A stretch of DNA of 53,936 bases from Lelliottia nimipressuralis (GCF_004402045.1 NZ_SOMG01000006.1:1-53936), one strand, 5' to 3'. Positions 12,762 to 23,952 are shown, counted from the stretch's first letter. Numbers and translations are program-made. Notes: generated by a model from the sequence alone, not told the origin.

Positions 12762-13759
12762 AAACAAAACTGATAGTCCTGGCGATGGCCCTCAGCTTTG
12801 CCTCGGCGCAGGCGGCAGACCGCATTGCCTTTATCCCGAAACTGGTGGGTGTCGGCTTCTTCACCAGCGGCGGCAACGGGGCCAAAGAGGCGGGGAAAGA
12901 TCTTGGCGTGGACGTCACCTATGACGGCCCAACCGAGCCGAGCGTCTCCGGCCAGGTGCAGCTCATCAATAACTTCGTCAACCAGGGCTATAACGCCATC
13001 ATCGTCTCCGCCGTGTCGCCGGACGGCCTCTGCCCGGCGCTGAAGCGCGCGATGCAGCGCGGGGTAAAAGTGCTGACCTGGGATTCCGACACCAAACCGG
13101 AGTGCCGCAGCATCTACATCAACCAGGGCACCCCGGAACAGCTGGGCGGCCTGCTGGTGGAGATGGCGGGCAGGCAGGTCACCAAACCGAATGCCAAAGT
13201 GGCGTTTTTCTACTCCAGCCCGACCGTCACCGACCAGAACCAGTGGGTGAAAGAGGCGAAGGCCAAAATCGAGAAAGACCATCCCCAGTGGCAGGTTGTG
13301 ACCACGCAGTTTGGCTATAACGATGCCACCAAATCTCTGCAAACCGCCGAAGGGATCTTAAAAGCGTATCCGGATCTGGATGCGATCATCGCGCCGGACG
13401 CCAATGCGCTTCCAGCCGCCGCCCAGGCGGCAGAAAACCTGAAACGCGAAGGCGTGGCGATTGTCGGGTTCAGCACGCCGAACGTGATGCGCCCGTACGT
13501 TGAGCGCGGCACGGTAAAAGCCTTCGGCCTGTGGGACGTGGTGCAGCAGGGCAAAATTGCGGTCAATGTCGCCGATCGTTTACTGAAAAAAGGCGATCTT
13601 AACGTGGGCGACAGCGTGGACGTAAAAAACATCGGGGCGCTGAAGGTCGAGCCGAACAGCGTACAGGGCTACCAGTATGAGGCGAAGGGCAACGGCATCG
13701 TGCTGCTGCCGGAGCGCGTGGTGTTCACCAAAGAGAACATCAACAAATACGATTTCTGA
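12758..13759 (+). CDS. lsrB: LsrB, AI-2 periplasmic binding protein
   Basis: A 333-aa periplasmic substrate-binding protein with a signal peptide ([19 protein letters not shown], cleavage before ADRIAF). The mature part is the peripla_BP_4 fold that captures AI-2 in its R-THMF form. The conserved binding segments [16 protein letters not shown] and [12 protein letters not shown] are all visible. The frame is open 14 codons upstream, but the ATG at 12758 gives a proper signal sequence, overlaps the lsrD stop and follows a GGAGCG box. Confidence 0.95.
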   Translation: MKTKLIVLAMALSFASAQAADRIAFIPKLVGVGFFTSGGNGAKEAGKDLGVDVTYDGPTEPSVSGQVQLINNFVNQGYNAIIVSAVSPDGLCPALKRAMQRGVKVLTWDSDTKPECRSIYINQGTPEQLGGLLVEMAGRQVTKPNAKVAFFYSSPTVTDQNQWVKEAKAKIEKDHPQWQVVTTQFGYNDATKSLQTAEGILKAYPDLDAIIAPDANALPAAAQAAENLKREGVAIVGFSTPNVMRPYVERGTVKAFGLWDVVQQGKIAVNVADRLLKKGDLNVGDSVDVKNIGALKVEPNSVQGYQYEAKGNGIVLLPERVVFTKENINKYDF

Positions 13760-13770
13760 CGGGGGAATAC

Positions 13771-14658
13771 ATGGCTGATTTAGACGACATCAAAGACGGC
13801 AAGGATTTTGGCATCGGCACGCCGCAGCAGAATGTGCCGTTCACGCTGAAGGGATGTGGCTCGCTGGACTGGGGCATGCAGTCCCGGCTGGCGCGCATCT
13901 TCAACCCGCAAAGCAACCGCACGGTGATGCTGGCCTTTGACCACGGCTACTTTCAGGGGCCGACCACCGGCCTTGAGCGTATCGATCTCTCTATCGCCCC
14001 GCTGTTTGGCGAAACCGACGTGCTGATGTGTACCCGCGGCATCCTCAGGAGCCAGGTACCTGCCGCGACGAATAAACCGGTTGTGCTGCGCGCCTCCGGC
14101 GGTAACTCGATCCTGGGCGAGCTGTCCAACGAGTGCGTGGCGGTGGCGATGGAGGACGCGCTTCGCCTCAACGTCTGCGCGGTGGCCGCACAGGTGTACA
14201 TTGGCAGCGAGTTTGAGCATCAGTCGATTAATAACATCATCAAGCTGGTCGACGCCGGGGCGCGCTACGGTGTGCCGACGCTGGCGGTGACGGGCGTCGG
14301 CAAAGAGATGGCGCGCGACGCACGGTATTTCTCGCTGGCCAGCCGCATCGCCGCCGAAATGGGGGCGCAGTTCGTCAAAACCTATTACGTGGACGAGGGC
14401 TTTGAAAAAGTGACCGCCAGCTGCCCGGTACCGATCGTCATTGCCGGGGGCAAAAAGCTGCCGGAGCACGAGGCGCTGGAGATGTGCTGGCGCGCAATCG
14501 ACCAGGGAGCCTCCGGCGTGGACATGGGGCGCAATATCTTCCAGTCCAGCGCGCCGCTCGCCATGCTGAAGGCGGTGAAGAAAGTGGTACACGAGAACAT
14601 GAGCGCCCGGGACGCGTTCCAGTTCTGGCAGGAAGAGAAACAGGGAGAAGCCAAATGA
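13771..14658 (+). CDS. lsrF: LsrF, 3-hydroxy-2,4-pentadione-5-phosphate thiolase
   Basis: A 295-aa class I aldolase-like enzyme that transfers an acetyl group from 3-hydroxy-2,4-pentadione 5-phosphate to CoA, finishing phospho-AI-2 breakdown. The active-site surroundings [29 protein letters not shown] and [10 protein letters not shown] match LsrF of E. coli (291 aa). GGGGGAA precedes the ATG, 11 bp after lsrB. The stop overlaps the lsrG start. Confidence 0.94.
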   Translation: MADLDDIKDGKDFGIGTPQQNVPFTLKGCGSLDWGMQSRLARIFNPQSNRTVMLAFDHGYFQGPTTGLERIDLSIAPLFGETDVLMCTRGILRSQVPAATNKPVVLRASGGNSILGELSNECVAVAMEDALRLNVCAVAAQVYIGSEFEHQSINNIIKLVDAGARYGVPTLAVTGVGKEMARDARYFSLASRIAAEMGAQFVKTYYVDEGFEKVTASCPVPIVIAGGKKLPEHEALEMCWRAIDQGASGVDMGRNIFQSSAPLAMLKAVKKVVHENMSARDAFQFWQEEKQGEAK

Positions 14659-14948
14659 ATGTGACGCTAGTGGAGATCAACATCAAACCCGAGCGGGTGG
14701 ACGAGTTTCTGGAGGTGTTTCGCGCCAACCACGAGGGAGCAATCAAGGAGCCGGGAAACCTGCGATTTGACGTATTGCAGGACCCGCGGGTGAAAACCCG
14801 GTTCTTTATCTACGAAGCCTATAAAGACGACGAGGCGGTGCTGGCGCACAAGAAAACCCCGCACTATCTGGCGTGCGTGGATAAGCTTGAGGAATTGATG
14901 TCAGAGCCGCGCAAAAAACGCAGTTTTGTCGGATTGTTGCCGGAGTAA
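14655..14948 (+). CDS. lsrG: LsrG, phospho-AI-2 isomerase
   Basis: A 97-aa ABM-domain (antibiotic biosynthesis monooxygenase-like) protein. LsrG isomerises phospho-AI-2 to the substrate of LsrF, lowering inducer level. Its start is set by the ATGA overlap with lsrF and by the canonical N-terminus [18 protein letters not shown]. The frame is open upstream inside lsrF but that part is not coding. It is the last gene of the lsr operon; no lsrE or tam follows, and a REP pair closes the unit. Confidence 0.93.
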   Translation: MNVTLVEINIKPERVDEFLEVFRANHEGAIKEPGNLRFDVLQDPRVKTRFFIYEAYKDDEAVLAHKKTPHYLACVDKLEELMSEPRKKRSFVGLLPE

Positions 14949-14955
14949 CGGCTTT

Positions 14956-15034
14956 GCCCGGTGGCGCTAACGCTTACCGGGCCTACGGGATGCGGGACTG
15001 TGCGGTAGGCCGGGTAAGCGCAGCGCCACCCGGC
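14956..15034. repeat. REP/BIME palindromic pair after lsrG
   Basis: This is the same pair of facing REP units as at 4166-4240, lying between the convergent ends of lsrG and the DapA-like gene. The stem could serve as a bidirectional transcript end. Confidence 0.85.
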
Positions 15035-15039
15035 GTTTT

Positions 15040-15888
15040 TCAGGCCAGCTCTAATTCCGCAAGGATCGCTGAAAGAGCCTCGCGCGGCTCCCCCTGAACC
15101 GCCTGTAACGGAAATGGCAATGCAGGTGAAGCCACTTTTCCCATCATCTCTGCTGCCGCCGCGATAACCCGTAAGCTGCCGTATCGACGGAATAATTCCC
15201 ACAGCGGCTCTAACCGCTCGGATTGTGCCGCCTCTTTCGAACGTGCAATCGACAGCGCCGTTTGAGGAAACAACCCCGCGAGAACCGAGTACCAGACGTC
15301 AAACCCGGCCTGCAGGGCTGAGGCTGCTCGCCAGTCACCGGCGATGCCCAGCGTGACTGTATCAGGAAGACGGGCGCGTACCTGCGAGAGGTCCTCCGGC
15401 ACGCGACCAAGCTTAATGGATCCCACATTCGGCAGGGCCGCGACGGCAAATAACAATTCATCGCTAAACGCAAAACCGGTCGTGGCGGGATTATCGTAAA
15501 TGCATAGCGGTACGGAGAGCTGGCGGGTCACCTTTTCATAGAGATTAAACACTTCATCTTCCGTTAATCGCTGGTACGACACGGGTGCCAGCAGCACGCC
15601 GGAGACTCCTGCCGCCTGCGCGTCGTCAGCCAGACGCAGAATATCGTCAAGCCGTAGTGCACCGATGCTGACGATGACCGGAATGTCATCAGCATGCGCC
15701 ACCGCGCAGCGTGCGATCCGGCCGCGCTCTTCAACGGTCAGATAGGCATAGCTTCCCGTTGAGCCGAGAATGCCCAGGGAATCCACGCCTGCGTCGACCA
15801 CGGGGCGCAGAAGATTGATGAAGGACTGCTCGTCAAATATCCCCTCTTTCAGGGGCGTTAACGGAAAGGCGCTTAATCCGTGAAACAT
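15040..15888 (-). CDS. DapA/NAL-family aldolase
   Basis: A 282-aa TIM-barrel protein of the dihydrodipicolinate synthase / N-acetylneuraminate lyase family. The pyruvate-handling features are visible: GSTGS at residues 42-46, tyrosine 131 in YDNPATTG and the Schiff-base lysine 159 in GSIKLG. It is not the housekeeping DapA, so the physiological substrate, probably a 2-keto acid adduct, cannot be read from sequence. It follows the B3/B4 gene by 12 bp, suggesting one transcript. Confidence 0.85.
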   Translation of the reverse strand: MFHGLSAFPLTPLKEGIFDEQSFINLLRPVVDAGVDSLGILGSTGSYAYLTVEERGRIARCAVAHADDIPVIVSIGALRLDDILRLADDAQAAGVSGVLLAPVSYQRLTEDEVFNLYEKVTRQLSVPLCIYDNPATTGFAFSDELLFAVAALPNVGSIKLGRVPEDLSQVRARLPDTVTLGIAGDWRAASALQAGFDVWYSVLAGLFPQTALSIARSKEAAQSERLEPLWELFRRYGSLRVIAAAAEMMGKVASPALPFPLQAVQGEPREALSAILAELELA

Positions 15889-15900
15889 CGTGTTGTCCTC

Positions 15901-16587
15901 TTACAGCTCCAGCAGTTGTACCTGAGCCTTGGCCCCCGGCATCAGACGCTGAAGGTTGTTGACCAGCTCTTCTCCCGCCTCTTCCAGCGCCGCAAGCGGC
16001 ATCGACGGCAGGCTTTCAAGAATAAACCACATGGTTTGCGCCTGGCTGTCCAGACGCGTCCGTATCCCCTGGCGCCAGTTCCAGCGACGGCAGGTGACGC
16101 CGAGATCGTCGCGCCAGATAACCTCGCCAGGTTCCGGATGTTCCACCACCGGCTGTCCCTCTTTGAAGGTATCAAACGGCTCGCTGCCGTCGGCCAGCGT
16201 CAGACGCGGCGCGCCCGAGTAAGTCGCCAGGTTTTCTCCGCCAACCGGAATGGCATAGCGAATACTCACTGCGTTATAGATATCCACCACCGGATCCAGC
16301 GGCGGCAGCGAGCCATCTTTCAGAACCCGCTTACGCAGGGCGGATGCCGAGCAGGGCGTGCGTTTCGGTTTCGCGCCGAAGGCTTTAAACACCTCATCCC
16401 AGTCTGAAAGGTGTGCATCAGCCCAGGGCATATCATCATTAAGCATCTGCTGGCAGGCCTGTGCCAGTGCGGCAGCCGCCACCTCCGGGTGGGTAATCGG
16501 CGCAGCTTCAACCAGAATGCTCAGCGCCCGAAAGCCGGGCGCAATGTCGGCAAGTCGCGAATCTATTGACGGCGTTACGAGAGACAT
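15901..16587 (-). CDS. B3/B4 tRNA-binding-domain protein
   Basis: A 228-aa protein matching the stand-alone B3/B4 domain family, related to the editing module of the phenylalanyl-tRNA synthetase beta chain. Supporting segments are DIYNAVSIRYAIPVGGENL (residues about 103-121) and the WRDDLGVTCRRWNWRQG stretch near residue 160. Such proteins are proposed to act on mischarged tRNA or small amino-acid-like ligands, but function is unproven. It is co-oriented with the DapA-like gene and divergent from an HTH-cupin regulator. Confidence 0.75.
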   Translation of the reverse strand: MSLVTPSIDSRLADIAPGFRALSILVEAAPITHPEVAAAALAQACQQMLNDDMPWADAHLSDWDEVFKAFGAKPKRTPCSASALRKRVLKDGSLPPLDPVVDIYNAVSIRYAIPVGGENLATYSGAPRLTLADGSEPFDTFKEGQPVVEHPEPGEVIWRDDLGVTCRRWNWRQGIRTRLDSQAQTMWFILESLPSMPLAALEEAGEELVNNLQRLMPGAKAQVQLLEL

Positions 16588-16599
16588 AAATAATCCTGT

Positions 16600-16647
16600 A
16601 TTGACTGTTTTATACCATGGTAGTGACCAATGACTGATAAAGTCAAT
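16600..16647. promoter_or_regulatory. Nested palindromes between the B3/B4 gene and its regulator
   Basis: ATTGACT (16600-16606) and AGTCAAT (16641-16647) are inverted copies enclosing a perfect 10-bp palindrome TACCATGGTA (16613-16622). They lie in the 42-bp divergent gap and run into the first codons of the HTH-cupin gene. They are a candidate binding site for that regulator. Confidence 0.45.
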
Positions 16648-17232
16648 ATAATGACTACGCAGGGGGCCGATGTTGCCCAGGTAAGCCTGGCCGTCGCGAA
16701 CCGCATCCGCAACTGGCGCAAAGAGAAAAAACTGTCGCTGGATGAGCTGTCCCGCCGCGCCAGCGTCAGCAAAGGGATGCTGGTGGAGATTGAAAAGGGC
16801 GCAGCCAACCCCAGCATCGCCATTTTATGCAAGCTGGCCGCCGCGCTCGGTATCTCAGTGGCGGATATCGTTAACGTCTCCAGCGAGCCGCTGGTGCACG
16901 TTATCGAAGAAGAGGCGATTCCGGTACTGTGGCAGGGTGCGCAGGGCGGACGCGCCAGACTGCTGGCGGGTACCGCTGGACCGGATATGATTGAACTCTG
17001 GCAATGGGAGATGCATCCGGGGGAACGGTTCACCTCTCCAGGACACCCGGCTGGAACCTTCGAGCTACTGCATGTTAACGAGGGTGTGTTAACCCTGACG
17101 GTCGATGAGACGGTGACGCAGGTTGCTGCCGGGGCATCGGCGGTGGCGAAAACCGAAGCGGCGCACGGCTATGCCAATGAGGGAAAAAACGTGCTGCGCT
17201 TTACCATGACGGTGGCGGAGTTTCACCGATAA
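16630..17232 (+). CDS. XRE-family regulator with C-terminal cupin domain
   Basis: A 200-aa protein with an N-terminal helix-turn-helix (LSLDELSRRASVSKGMLVEI, about residues 36-55) and a C-terminal cupin beta-barrel (residues about 125-198). This architecture is common for regulators that sense a small metabolite next to their target genes. Here the likely targets are the divergent B3/B4 and DapA-like genes. Starts at 16630 or 16651 are both possible; neither has a strong ribosome-binding site. Confidence 0.85.
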   Translation: MTDKVNIMTTQGADVAQVSLAVANRIRNWRKEKKLSLDELSRRASVSKGMLVEIEKGAANPSIAILCKLAAALGISVADIVNVSSEPLVHVIEEEAIPVLWQGAQGGRARLLAGTAGPDMIELWQWEMHPGERFTSPGHPAGTFELLHVNEGVLTLTVDETVTQVAAGASAVAKTEAAHGYANEGKNVLRFTMTVAEFHR

Positions 17233-17239
17233 AAAAGCA

Positions 17240-17313
17240 GCCCGGTGGCGCTACGCTTACCGGGCCTACATATGCAGTATTTTGTCGGCCGGGTAAGCGT
17301 AGCGCCACCCGGC
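17240..17313. repeat. REP/BIME palindromic pair before the patA 3' end
   Basis: This is the third copy of the facing REP pair, lying between the convergent HTH-cupin and patA genes and ending six bases from the patA stop codon. Confidence 0.85.
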
Positions 17314-17318
17314 GTTGA

Positions 17319-18760
<1,442 letters not shown>

Positions 18761-18897
18761 TTTCAGATGACTTAACGAAAATCGGGATAAACGCCAGGTT
18801 AAAATAATGTTGCGCAATATTTAATCATGCCGATACAACCGAAACGGGGTTCAGCGGTACACGGTAGAGAGCCTTAAAAAGAGCGGAAACGCGCAAC

Positions 18898-18914
18898 TGC
18901 ACCAAAGAAGTGCG
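18898..18914. promoter_or_regulatory. NtrC-like enhancer site
   Basis: TGCACC-N5-AGTGCG matches the NtrC dyad (TGCACC-N5-GGTGCA) except at two positions. It lies about 150 bp upstream of the patA sigma54 promoter, a normal enhancer distance. Confidence 0.6.
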
Positions 18915-19055
18915 TTTGCTGCGACTTAAGCGGGCATTAACGGGTCATGCTTTGTGGGTAATTTCTTAGTGAAAGTATTTGAAATCAATGAATTATAAAA
19001 TCGTACAAAAAGTACGGTTTAAGTCAAATCTGCGATCTCTATCAAGTTTAACAAT

Positions 19056-19082
19056 TAAAGATAAATTGTTTATCGCCGAAAA
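19056..19082 (+). promoter_or_regulatory. Sigma28 (FliA) promoter of aer
   Basis: TAAAGATA, 11 bp, then GCCGAAAA matches the flagellar class 3 promoter consensus TAAAGTTT-N11-GCCGATAA. It lies about 50 bp upstream of the aer ribosome-binding site. The rest of the 435-bp patA-aer gap holds the patA sigma54 promoter and NtrC site on the other strand. Confidence 0.85.
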
Positions 19083-19133
19083 AACATTAACCCACAAAAT
19101 TAACATTCAAATAACCTGCAAGGGATGCCCACG

Positions 19134-20654
19134 ATGTCCTCTCCAACTTATGTCACCCAGAATGAATATCCTCTGGACGATGACACCACCTTAATGTCTA
19201 CCACAGACGTCCACAGCTACATTACCCACGCCAACGACACATTTGTGCAGGTGAGCGGCTACCAGCTTGATGAGCTGACGGGCCAGCCGCACAATCTGGT
19301 GCGCCACCCCGATATGCCAAAAGCCGCGTTTGCCGATATGTGGTACACGCTGCAGCAGGGCGAGCCGTGGAGTGGGATCGTGAAAAACCGGCGCAAAAAT
19401 GGCGATCATTACTGGGTGCGTGCTAACGCGGTGCCGATGGTGCGCCACGGGCAGGTGACGGGCTATATGTCGATTCGCACGAAGGCCACAGCGGATGAGA
19501 TTGCTACCGTGGAGCCGCTTTACCGGGCGCTGAATGACGGGAGCTGTAAGAAACGTGTTCATAAAGGGCTGGTCGTTGGAAAGGGCTGGCTCGGTAAACT
19601 GCCGGCCATGCCGCTGCGCTGGCGCGTGCGCAGCGTGATGGCGGTGCTCTTTGCCGTTCTCGCCGCCTCGCTGGTCGCGACCTCCGCAGGTTGGATACCG
19701 CTCGTTGCTGCCGCGGTGGTGATGCTGTTCGGGACACTGCTGTTTGAACAACAAATTGTCCGCCCGGTTGAGAATGTGGCGCGACAGGCGCTGAAGGTCG
19801 CAACCGGTGAGCGCAACAGCGTGCAGCATCTGAACCGCAGCGATGAGCTGGGGCTGACGCTGCGCGCGGTAGGGCAGCTGGGCCTGATGTGCCGCTGGTT
19901 GATCAATGACGTATCGAGCCAGGTGGTGAGCGTTCGTGACGGCAGCGACAGGCTGGCGCAGGGAAATGAAGATCTGAACGATCGTACGCGTCAGACGGTG
20001 GCGAACGTGCAGCAGACCGTCGCGACAATGAACCAGATGGCCGCTTCCGTTCAGAGTAACTCTGAAACCGCCGCCGAGGTGGATAAACTCTCCGTGGCCG
20101 CCAGCAGCGCGGCGACGAAAGGGGGCAATGCGATGCAGACCGTCGTCAAGACCATGGATGACATCGCCGACAGCACGCAGCGAATTGGCTCGATCACTTC
20201 CCTGATTAACGATATCGCTTTCCAGACCAATATTCTGGCGCTGAATGCGGCAGTTGAAGCGGCAAGGGCAGGTGAGCAGGGGAAAGGTTTTGCGGTGGTC
20301 GCAGGTGAAGTCCGCCATCTCGCCAGCCGCAGCGCCAGCGCAGCGAATGATATTCGTAAACTGATTGATGCCAGCGCCAGCAAAGTGCAGTCCGGCTCTG
20401 AGCAGGTGCACGCCGCAGGCCGCACGATGGATGATATTGTCGAGCAGGTGAAAAACGTGACGCAGCTTATCGCCCAGATCAGCCACTCGACGTCCGAGCA
20501 GGCAACCGGGTTGTCAGAGTTAACCCGCGCGGTGGCCGAGCTCGACAGCATCACGCAGAAAAACGCCAACCTGGTCGAGGAAAGCGCGCACATTTCTGCG
20601 ATGGTGAAACACCGCGCCGGACGTCTTAAAGATGCAGTGACCGTGCTCCATTAA
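19134..20654 (+). CDS. aer: Aer, aerotaxis receptor
   Basis: A 506-aa aerotaxis transducer (E. coli Aer is also 506). The N-terminal PAS domain (residues 1-120) binds FAD to sense redox state. A hydrophobic hairpin near residues 165-205 anchors it without a periplasmic domain. Then come the HAMP-like linker and the MCP signalling domain, whose tip contains [20 protein letters not shown]. The start at 19134 follows AAGGGA with 8-bp spacing and gives the family N-terminus; an ATG three codons earlier overlaps that box. It is divergent from patA as in E. coli. Confidence 0.95.
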   Translation: MSSPTYVTQNEYPLDDDTTLMSTTDVHSYITHANDTFVQVSGYQLDELTGQPHNLVRHPDMPKAAFADMWYTLQQGEPWSGIVKNRRKNGDHYWVRANAVPMVRHGQVTGYMSIRTKATADEIATVEPLYRALNDGSCKKRVHKGLVVGKGWLGKLPAMPLRWRVRSVMAVLFAVLAASLVATSAGWIPLVAAAVVMLFGTLLFEQQIVRPVENVARQALKVATGERNSVQHLNRSDELGLTLRAVGQLGLMCRWLINDVSSQVVSVRDGSDRLAQGNEDLNDRTRQTVANVQQTVATMNQMAASVQSNSETAAEVDKLSVAASSAATKGGNAMQTVVKTMDDIADSTQRIGSITSLINDIAFQTNILALNAAVEAARAGEQGKGFAVVAGEVRHLASRSASAANDIRKLIDASASKVQSGSEQVHAAGRTMDDIVEQVKNVTQLIAQISHSTSEQATGLSELTRAVAELDSITQKNANLVEESAHISAMVKHRAGRLKDAVTVLH

Positions 20655-20670
20655 GCCGTCATGTTCCGGA

Positions 20671-20709
20671 AAAGCCGTTTATACCGTAAGGCATAAGCGG
20701 CTTTTTTTT
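20671..20709 (+). terminator. Intrinsic terminator after aer
   Basis: Arms AAAGCCGTTTAT and ATAAGCGGCTTT close an 8- to 9-bp loop and run into eight to nine T residues. It begins 16 bp after the aer stop codon. Confidence 0.9.
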
Positions 20710-20922
20710 GTGTGGATGTGACTATTAATGTGTTTTATTGTTAACACTACATTAAATAACTAAAGAAAGTGCCTCGGTTATTTATCCCTGCCTAAGTCAG
20801 TTTTCCAGAATGCTATTTTGAAAAAGCCCCGTCCGGTGGTCTGGTAACGATCGATGGGGGAATATTAATAGCCTCTACCTATCCATTGTTATGGTTATGA
20901 AATAAAAAAACGATCAAAGTCA

Positions 20923-20949
20923 TAAAGTTAGCGGATTCGTTACCGATAA
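20923..20949 (+). promoter_or_regulatory. Sigma28 (FliA) promoter of the extra chemoreceptor gene
   Basis: TAAAGTTA, 11 bp, ACCGATAA differs from the FliA consensus at only two positions. It is 41 bp upstream of the start codon. Between the aer terminator and this promoter (20710-20922) I see nothing else. Confidence 0.9.
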
Positions 20950-20989
20950 CAGCGATCGTCTGAGAAATAATCACATCGATGGAGAAAAT

Positions 20990-22549
20990 ATGTTCTTACA
21001 TGACGTAAAGATCGGCACAAAATTATTTCTGGCGTTTGGGTTCTTTATTGTCCTGATGGCGATCAGCGCGAGCTTATCATTGCTGAGCCTGAACCGGGCA
21101 AATAATGGGATGCAATCCATTATTACCAGTGACTATCCAACCACGGTAAAAGCGAACCAGTTAATCGATAACTTCCAGGAATTTATTAGCACTCAACAGC
21201 TGATGCTGCTGGACGAACAGGGCACCTACACGGGGCAATCTCAGCAGCACCTGAAAGAGATCAGCGAGCACATCACGGTGATCCTGGGCGAGCTGAACAA
21301 TGCGTTGCAGGATCAAAAATCGCAGCAGGTGCTGGCGGATATCCGCAGCGTGCGCCAGCAGTATCTGGACTCGCGCTACCGCATTTTGCAGGCGGTGCAG
21401 AACAACAATCGTGCGGGCGCCATTCAGGAGATGATGACCACGACCCTCGCCGTGCAGCAGGCTTACAAAGCGAAGGTGAAAGAGCTGATTGCCATTCAAA
21501 ACAGCGAGATGCAGAGTGCAGGCGCGCAGGTGGAAGGGGATTTCAGGTCTAACCGTCTGCTGCTGATCCTGATCACCCTCTTTAGCGTCGCAGTCGGCAG
21601 CCTGATTGGCTGGTTTATCGTACGTTCTATCACCCGTCCGCTCGGCGAGGCGGTGCATTTTGCAAAAGCCATTTCAGAGGGCGATCTGACGGGTAGCATT
21701 ACGCCACACGGCAAAGACGAAACGGGTCTGCTGCTGCATGCGCTGATGGAGATGAAGACGCGTCTGCTGGACATTGTGCAGCAGGTGCAAACCGGCTCGG
21801 AGAATATCTCCAGCGCAGCCGCGCAGATTGTCGCCGGCAACCAGGATCTGGCCGCGCGTACGGAAGAGCAGGCAAGCTCCGTTGAACAGACCGCCGCCTC
21901 GATGGAGCAGATCACCGCCACGGTGAAAAATACGGCCTCGCACACCGGGGAAGCGACCAACCTCTCGGCAGATGCCGCCACGGTGGTCAAAAACAACGGT
22001 GAGATGATGAAGCAGGTGACCAGCAAAATGCGCCTGATTAACGAGACGTCGAACCGGATGTCCGACATTATCGACCTGATCGACGCCATTGCCTTCCAGA
22101 CCAATATTCTGGCGCTGAACGCGGCGGTGGAAGCGGCGCGCGCCGGCGAGCACGGCCGCGGTTTTGCGGTGGTGGCCGGTGAGGTACGCCAGCTTGCCCA
22201 GAAGAGCGCGTCGTCTGCCAGCGAAATCCGTGAGCTGATTGAGAGCTCAACCAGCCAGACCCAGGACGGGATGAACCTGGTCGAAAAAGCCAGCGCGCTG
22301 ATTAACGGAATGGTCGGCAACGTGGAGGAGATGGATGTGATCCTGCGTGAGATCCGCCAGGCCAGCCATGAGCAGACGGAAGGAATCTCCCAGATCAACA
22401 GCGCGATTGGCCTGATAGATGCCACCACCCAGCAAAACTCCGCGCTGGTCGAGGAGTCCGTCGCGGCGGCAGCATCGCTTAACGAACAGGCGATGCACCT
22501 GAAAGAGCTGGTACGCGTCTTCCGCGTGAGCGAGCACGCACCGGCTTAA
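20990..22549 (+). CDS. Methyl-accepting chemotaxis protein
   Basis: A 519-aa chemoreceptor with a first membrane helix at about residues 11-33, a four-helix-bundle periplasmic ligand domain to about 190, a second helix at about 191-212, HAMP (213-265) and the MCP signalling domain. The receptor tip [20 protein letters not shown] is intact. It ends in EHAPA, without the NWETF-type CheR/CheB tether of Tsr and Tar, so it probably depends on other receptors for efficient methylation. GGAG precedes the ATG. It sits between aer and nfeR, where E. coli has no gene. The ligand is unknown. The stop overlaps the convergent nfeR stop. Confidence 0.92.
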   Translation: MFLHDVKIGTKLFLAFGFFIVLMAISASLSLLSLNRANNGMQSIITSDYPTTVKANQLIDNFQEFISTQQLMLLDEQGTYTGQSQQHLKEISEHITVILGELNNALQDQKSQQVLADIRSVRQQYLDSRYRILQAVQNNNRAGAIQEMMTTTLAVQQAYKAKVKELIAIQNSEMQSAGAQVEGDFRSNRLLLILITLFSVAVGSLIGWFIVRSITRPLGEAVHFAKAISEGDLTGSITPHGKDETGLLLHALMEMKTRLLDIVQQVQTGSENISSAAAQIVAGNQDLAARTEEQASSVEQTAASMEQITATVKNTASHTGEATNLSADAATVVKNNGEMMKQVTSKMRLINETSNRMSDIIDLIDAIAFQTNILALNAAVEAARAGEHGRGFAVVAGEVRQLAQKSASSASEIRELIESSTSQTQDGMNLVEKASALINGMVGNVEEMDVILREIRQASHEQTEGISQINSAIGLIDATTQQNSALVEESVAAAASLNEQAMHLKELVRVFRVSEHAPA

Positions 22550-23040
22550 TCCAGCTGGGAGATCTCCAGCGCCGCGCGGTCGATCACCCCGACGATCTGC
22601 CTGAGCTGCGCGTCGCTGAGCTCTCCCTGATTCACCTTCAGGTCTAACACCGCTTTAAAGTTATCCAGCGCCCGCTTCATCTGCGGGTTTTTGCGCAGCT
22701 GGAAGCCGACGGAACGCGCTTTGATACGTGCCCGTATGTGCTCAAGCTGCTCCTGGTTTTCATCCAGCCACTGCTGGCCTGCAGCGGTAATCGTAATTCG
22801 CTTACGCCCGCTCTCTTCTTCCGTAATAGTGATAAGAGTCTGATCCTGAAGATAATCCAGGGTCGGATAGATCACCCCAGGGCTGGGGGTGTAATTCCCC
22901 TGCGTCAGGTTCTCGATCTCTTTGATCAGCTCATAGCCGTGGCTCGCGCTGCGGGTCAGGATATCCAGAATCACCAGCCGCAGATCGCCGTGCCCGAAAA
23001 AACGCGGTCGCCGACCGCCGCCATCGTGTTCGTGTCGCAT
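22546..23040 (-). CDS. nfeR: NfeR/YqjI, PadR-family regulator (short form)
   Basis: A PadR-type winged-helix regulator of 164 aa. The DNA-binding domain ([20 protein letters not shown] onward, residues about 16-90) and the C-terminal helices match E. coli YqjI/NfeR, which represses the divergent ferric reductase gene and responds to nickel. The E. coli protein begins with a long Cys/His-rich metal-binding segment. Here only a short Arg/His/Gly stub remains, and an in-frame TAG nine codons upstream rules out a longer start. GGGG is placed 5 bp before the ATG. Confidence 0.9.
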   Translation of the reverse strand: MRHEHDGGGRRPRFFGHGDLRLVILDILTRSASHGYELIKEIENLTQGNYTPSPGVIYPTLDYLQDQTLITITEEESGRKRITITAAGQQWLDENQEQLEHIRARIKARSVGFQLRKNPQMKRALDNFKAVLDLKVNQGELSDAQLRQIVGVIDRAALEISQLD

Positions 23041-23057
23041 AGCATCCCCTTCAATTT

Positions 23058-23162
23058 GATATATCTAAACTATATCTAAGATATATTCAGATGCAATCTA
23101 AAAGATCTTGCATTTTCTCTTATTAGTAATCATTATCATTTGAAAATAGATTTAGATATATC
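23058..23162. promoter_or_regulatory. nfeR-nfeF divergent control region: NfeR operators and Fur box
   Basis: GATATATCTAAA (23058-23069) and its exact reverse complement TTTAGATATATC (23151-23162) flank the gap, with further TATATCTAA copies between 23070 and 23090. These are candidate NfeR operators. Between them AGTAATCATTATCATTT (about 23125-23141) resembles a Fur box. E. coli yqjH is regulated by both proteins. Confidence 0.65.
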
Positions 23163-23187
23163 GTATTCATCAGAGAAGGGTCTAAAA

Positions 23188-23952
23188 ATGACATCTATCC
23201 GTTACCCACAGCGTGTTCGTAATGACCTGCGTTTTCGCGAGCTGACGGTGCTCCGCGTTGAGCGCGCCAGCGCGGGTTTTCAGCGCATTGTTTTAGGCGG
23301 CGAGGCGCTGGAGGGCTTTAGCTCCCGCGGTTTTGACGACCACACCAAAGTCTTTTTCCCGGCGCCCGGGGCAACGTTTGTGCCGCCGGTGGTTACCGAT
23401 GAAGGCATCGACTGGGGCGACGGCGTGCGACCGCAGACGCGCGACTATACGCCGCTGTACGATGAGTCCAGCCATGAACTGGTGCTCGATTTCTTCATTC
23501 ATGACGGCGGCATTGCCAGCCGCTGGGCGGTCGAGGCGAAAATGGGCGACAGGCTGACCATCGGCGGCCCGCGCGGTTCGCTGGTGGTGCCGGAAGATTA
23601 CGCCTGGCAGCTGTACGTGTGCGATGAATCCGGTATGCCCGCGCTGCGTCGACGCTTAGAGAGCATTGTTAAACTGCCGGTTCGCCCGGAGGTTCATGCG
23701 GTAGTGACGGTCGGGGACGAGTCTTATAAAGAGTATCTGGCGCACCTGAATGCGTTCGACATCACCTGGGTGGTGGGCCACAGCGAGCAGGCGGTAGCGG
23801 ACCATCTGGCGGCGCTGACCGTCCCGGGGGACGATTACTTCATCTGGCTGACCGGGGAAGGGAAGGTGGTGAAAACGCTGAGCCGTCAGTTTGAAACCGA
23901 CGCGATTGACCCGCAACTGGTGCGTGCCAGTGCATACTGGCACGCCAAATAG
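23188..23952 (+). CDS. nfeF: NfeF/YqjH, NADPH-dependent ferric-chelate reductase
   Basis: A 254-aa siderophore-interacting protein (SIP/ferredoxin-reductase fold) that releases iron from ferric siderophores in the cytoplasm. The FAD-binding motif RDYTPLYD (about residues 84-91) and the GGPRGSLVVP segment near 125-134 are clear. The frame is open to 23140, but that part overlaps the operator. The ATG at 23188 has AGAAGGG upstream and starts with the family N-terminus. It is divergent from nfeR, and its stop codon directly abuts the stop of the convergent J-domain gene. Confidence 0.93.
   Translation: MTSIRYPQRVRNDLRFRELTVLRVERASAGFQRIVLGGEALEGFSSRGFDDHTKVFFPAPGATFVPPVVTDEGIDWGDGVRPQTRDYTPLYDESSHELVLDFFIHDGGIASRWAVEAKMGDRLTIGGPRGSLVVPEDYAWQLYVCDESGMPALRRRLESIVKLPVRPEVHAVVTVGDESYKEYLAHLNAFDITWVVGHSEQAVADHLAALTVPGDDYFIWLTGEGKVVKTLSRQFETDAIDPQLVRASAYWHAK

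Noticed and set aside
19191..20486. Long open frame antisense to aer
   Set aside because: It is a shadow of the well-supported aer gene; His-rich, unrecognisable product.
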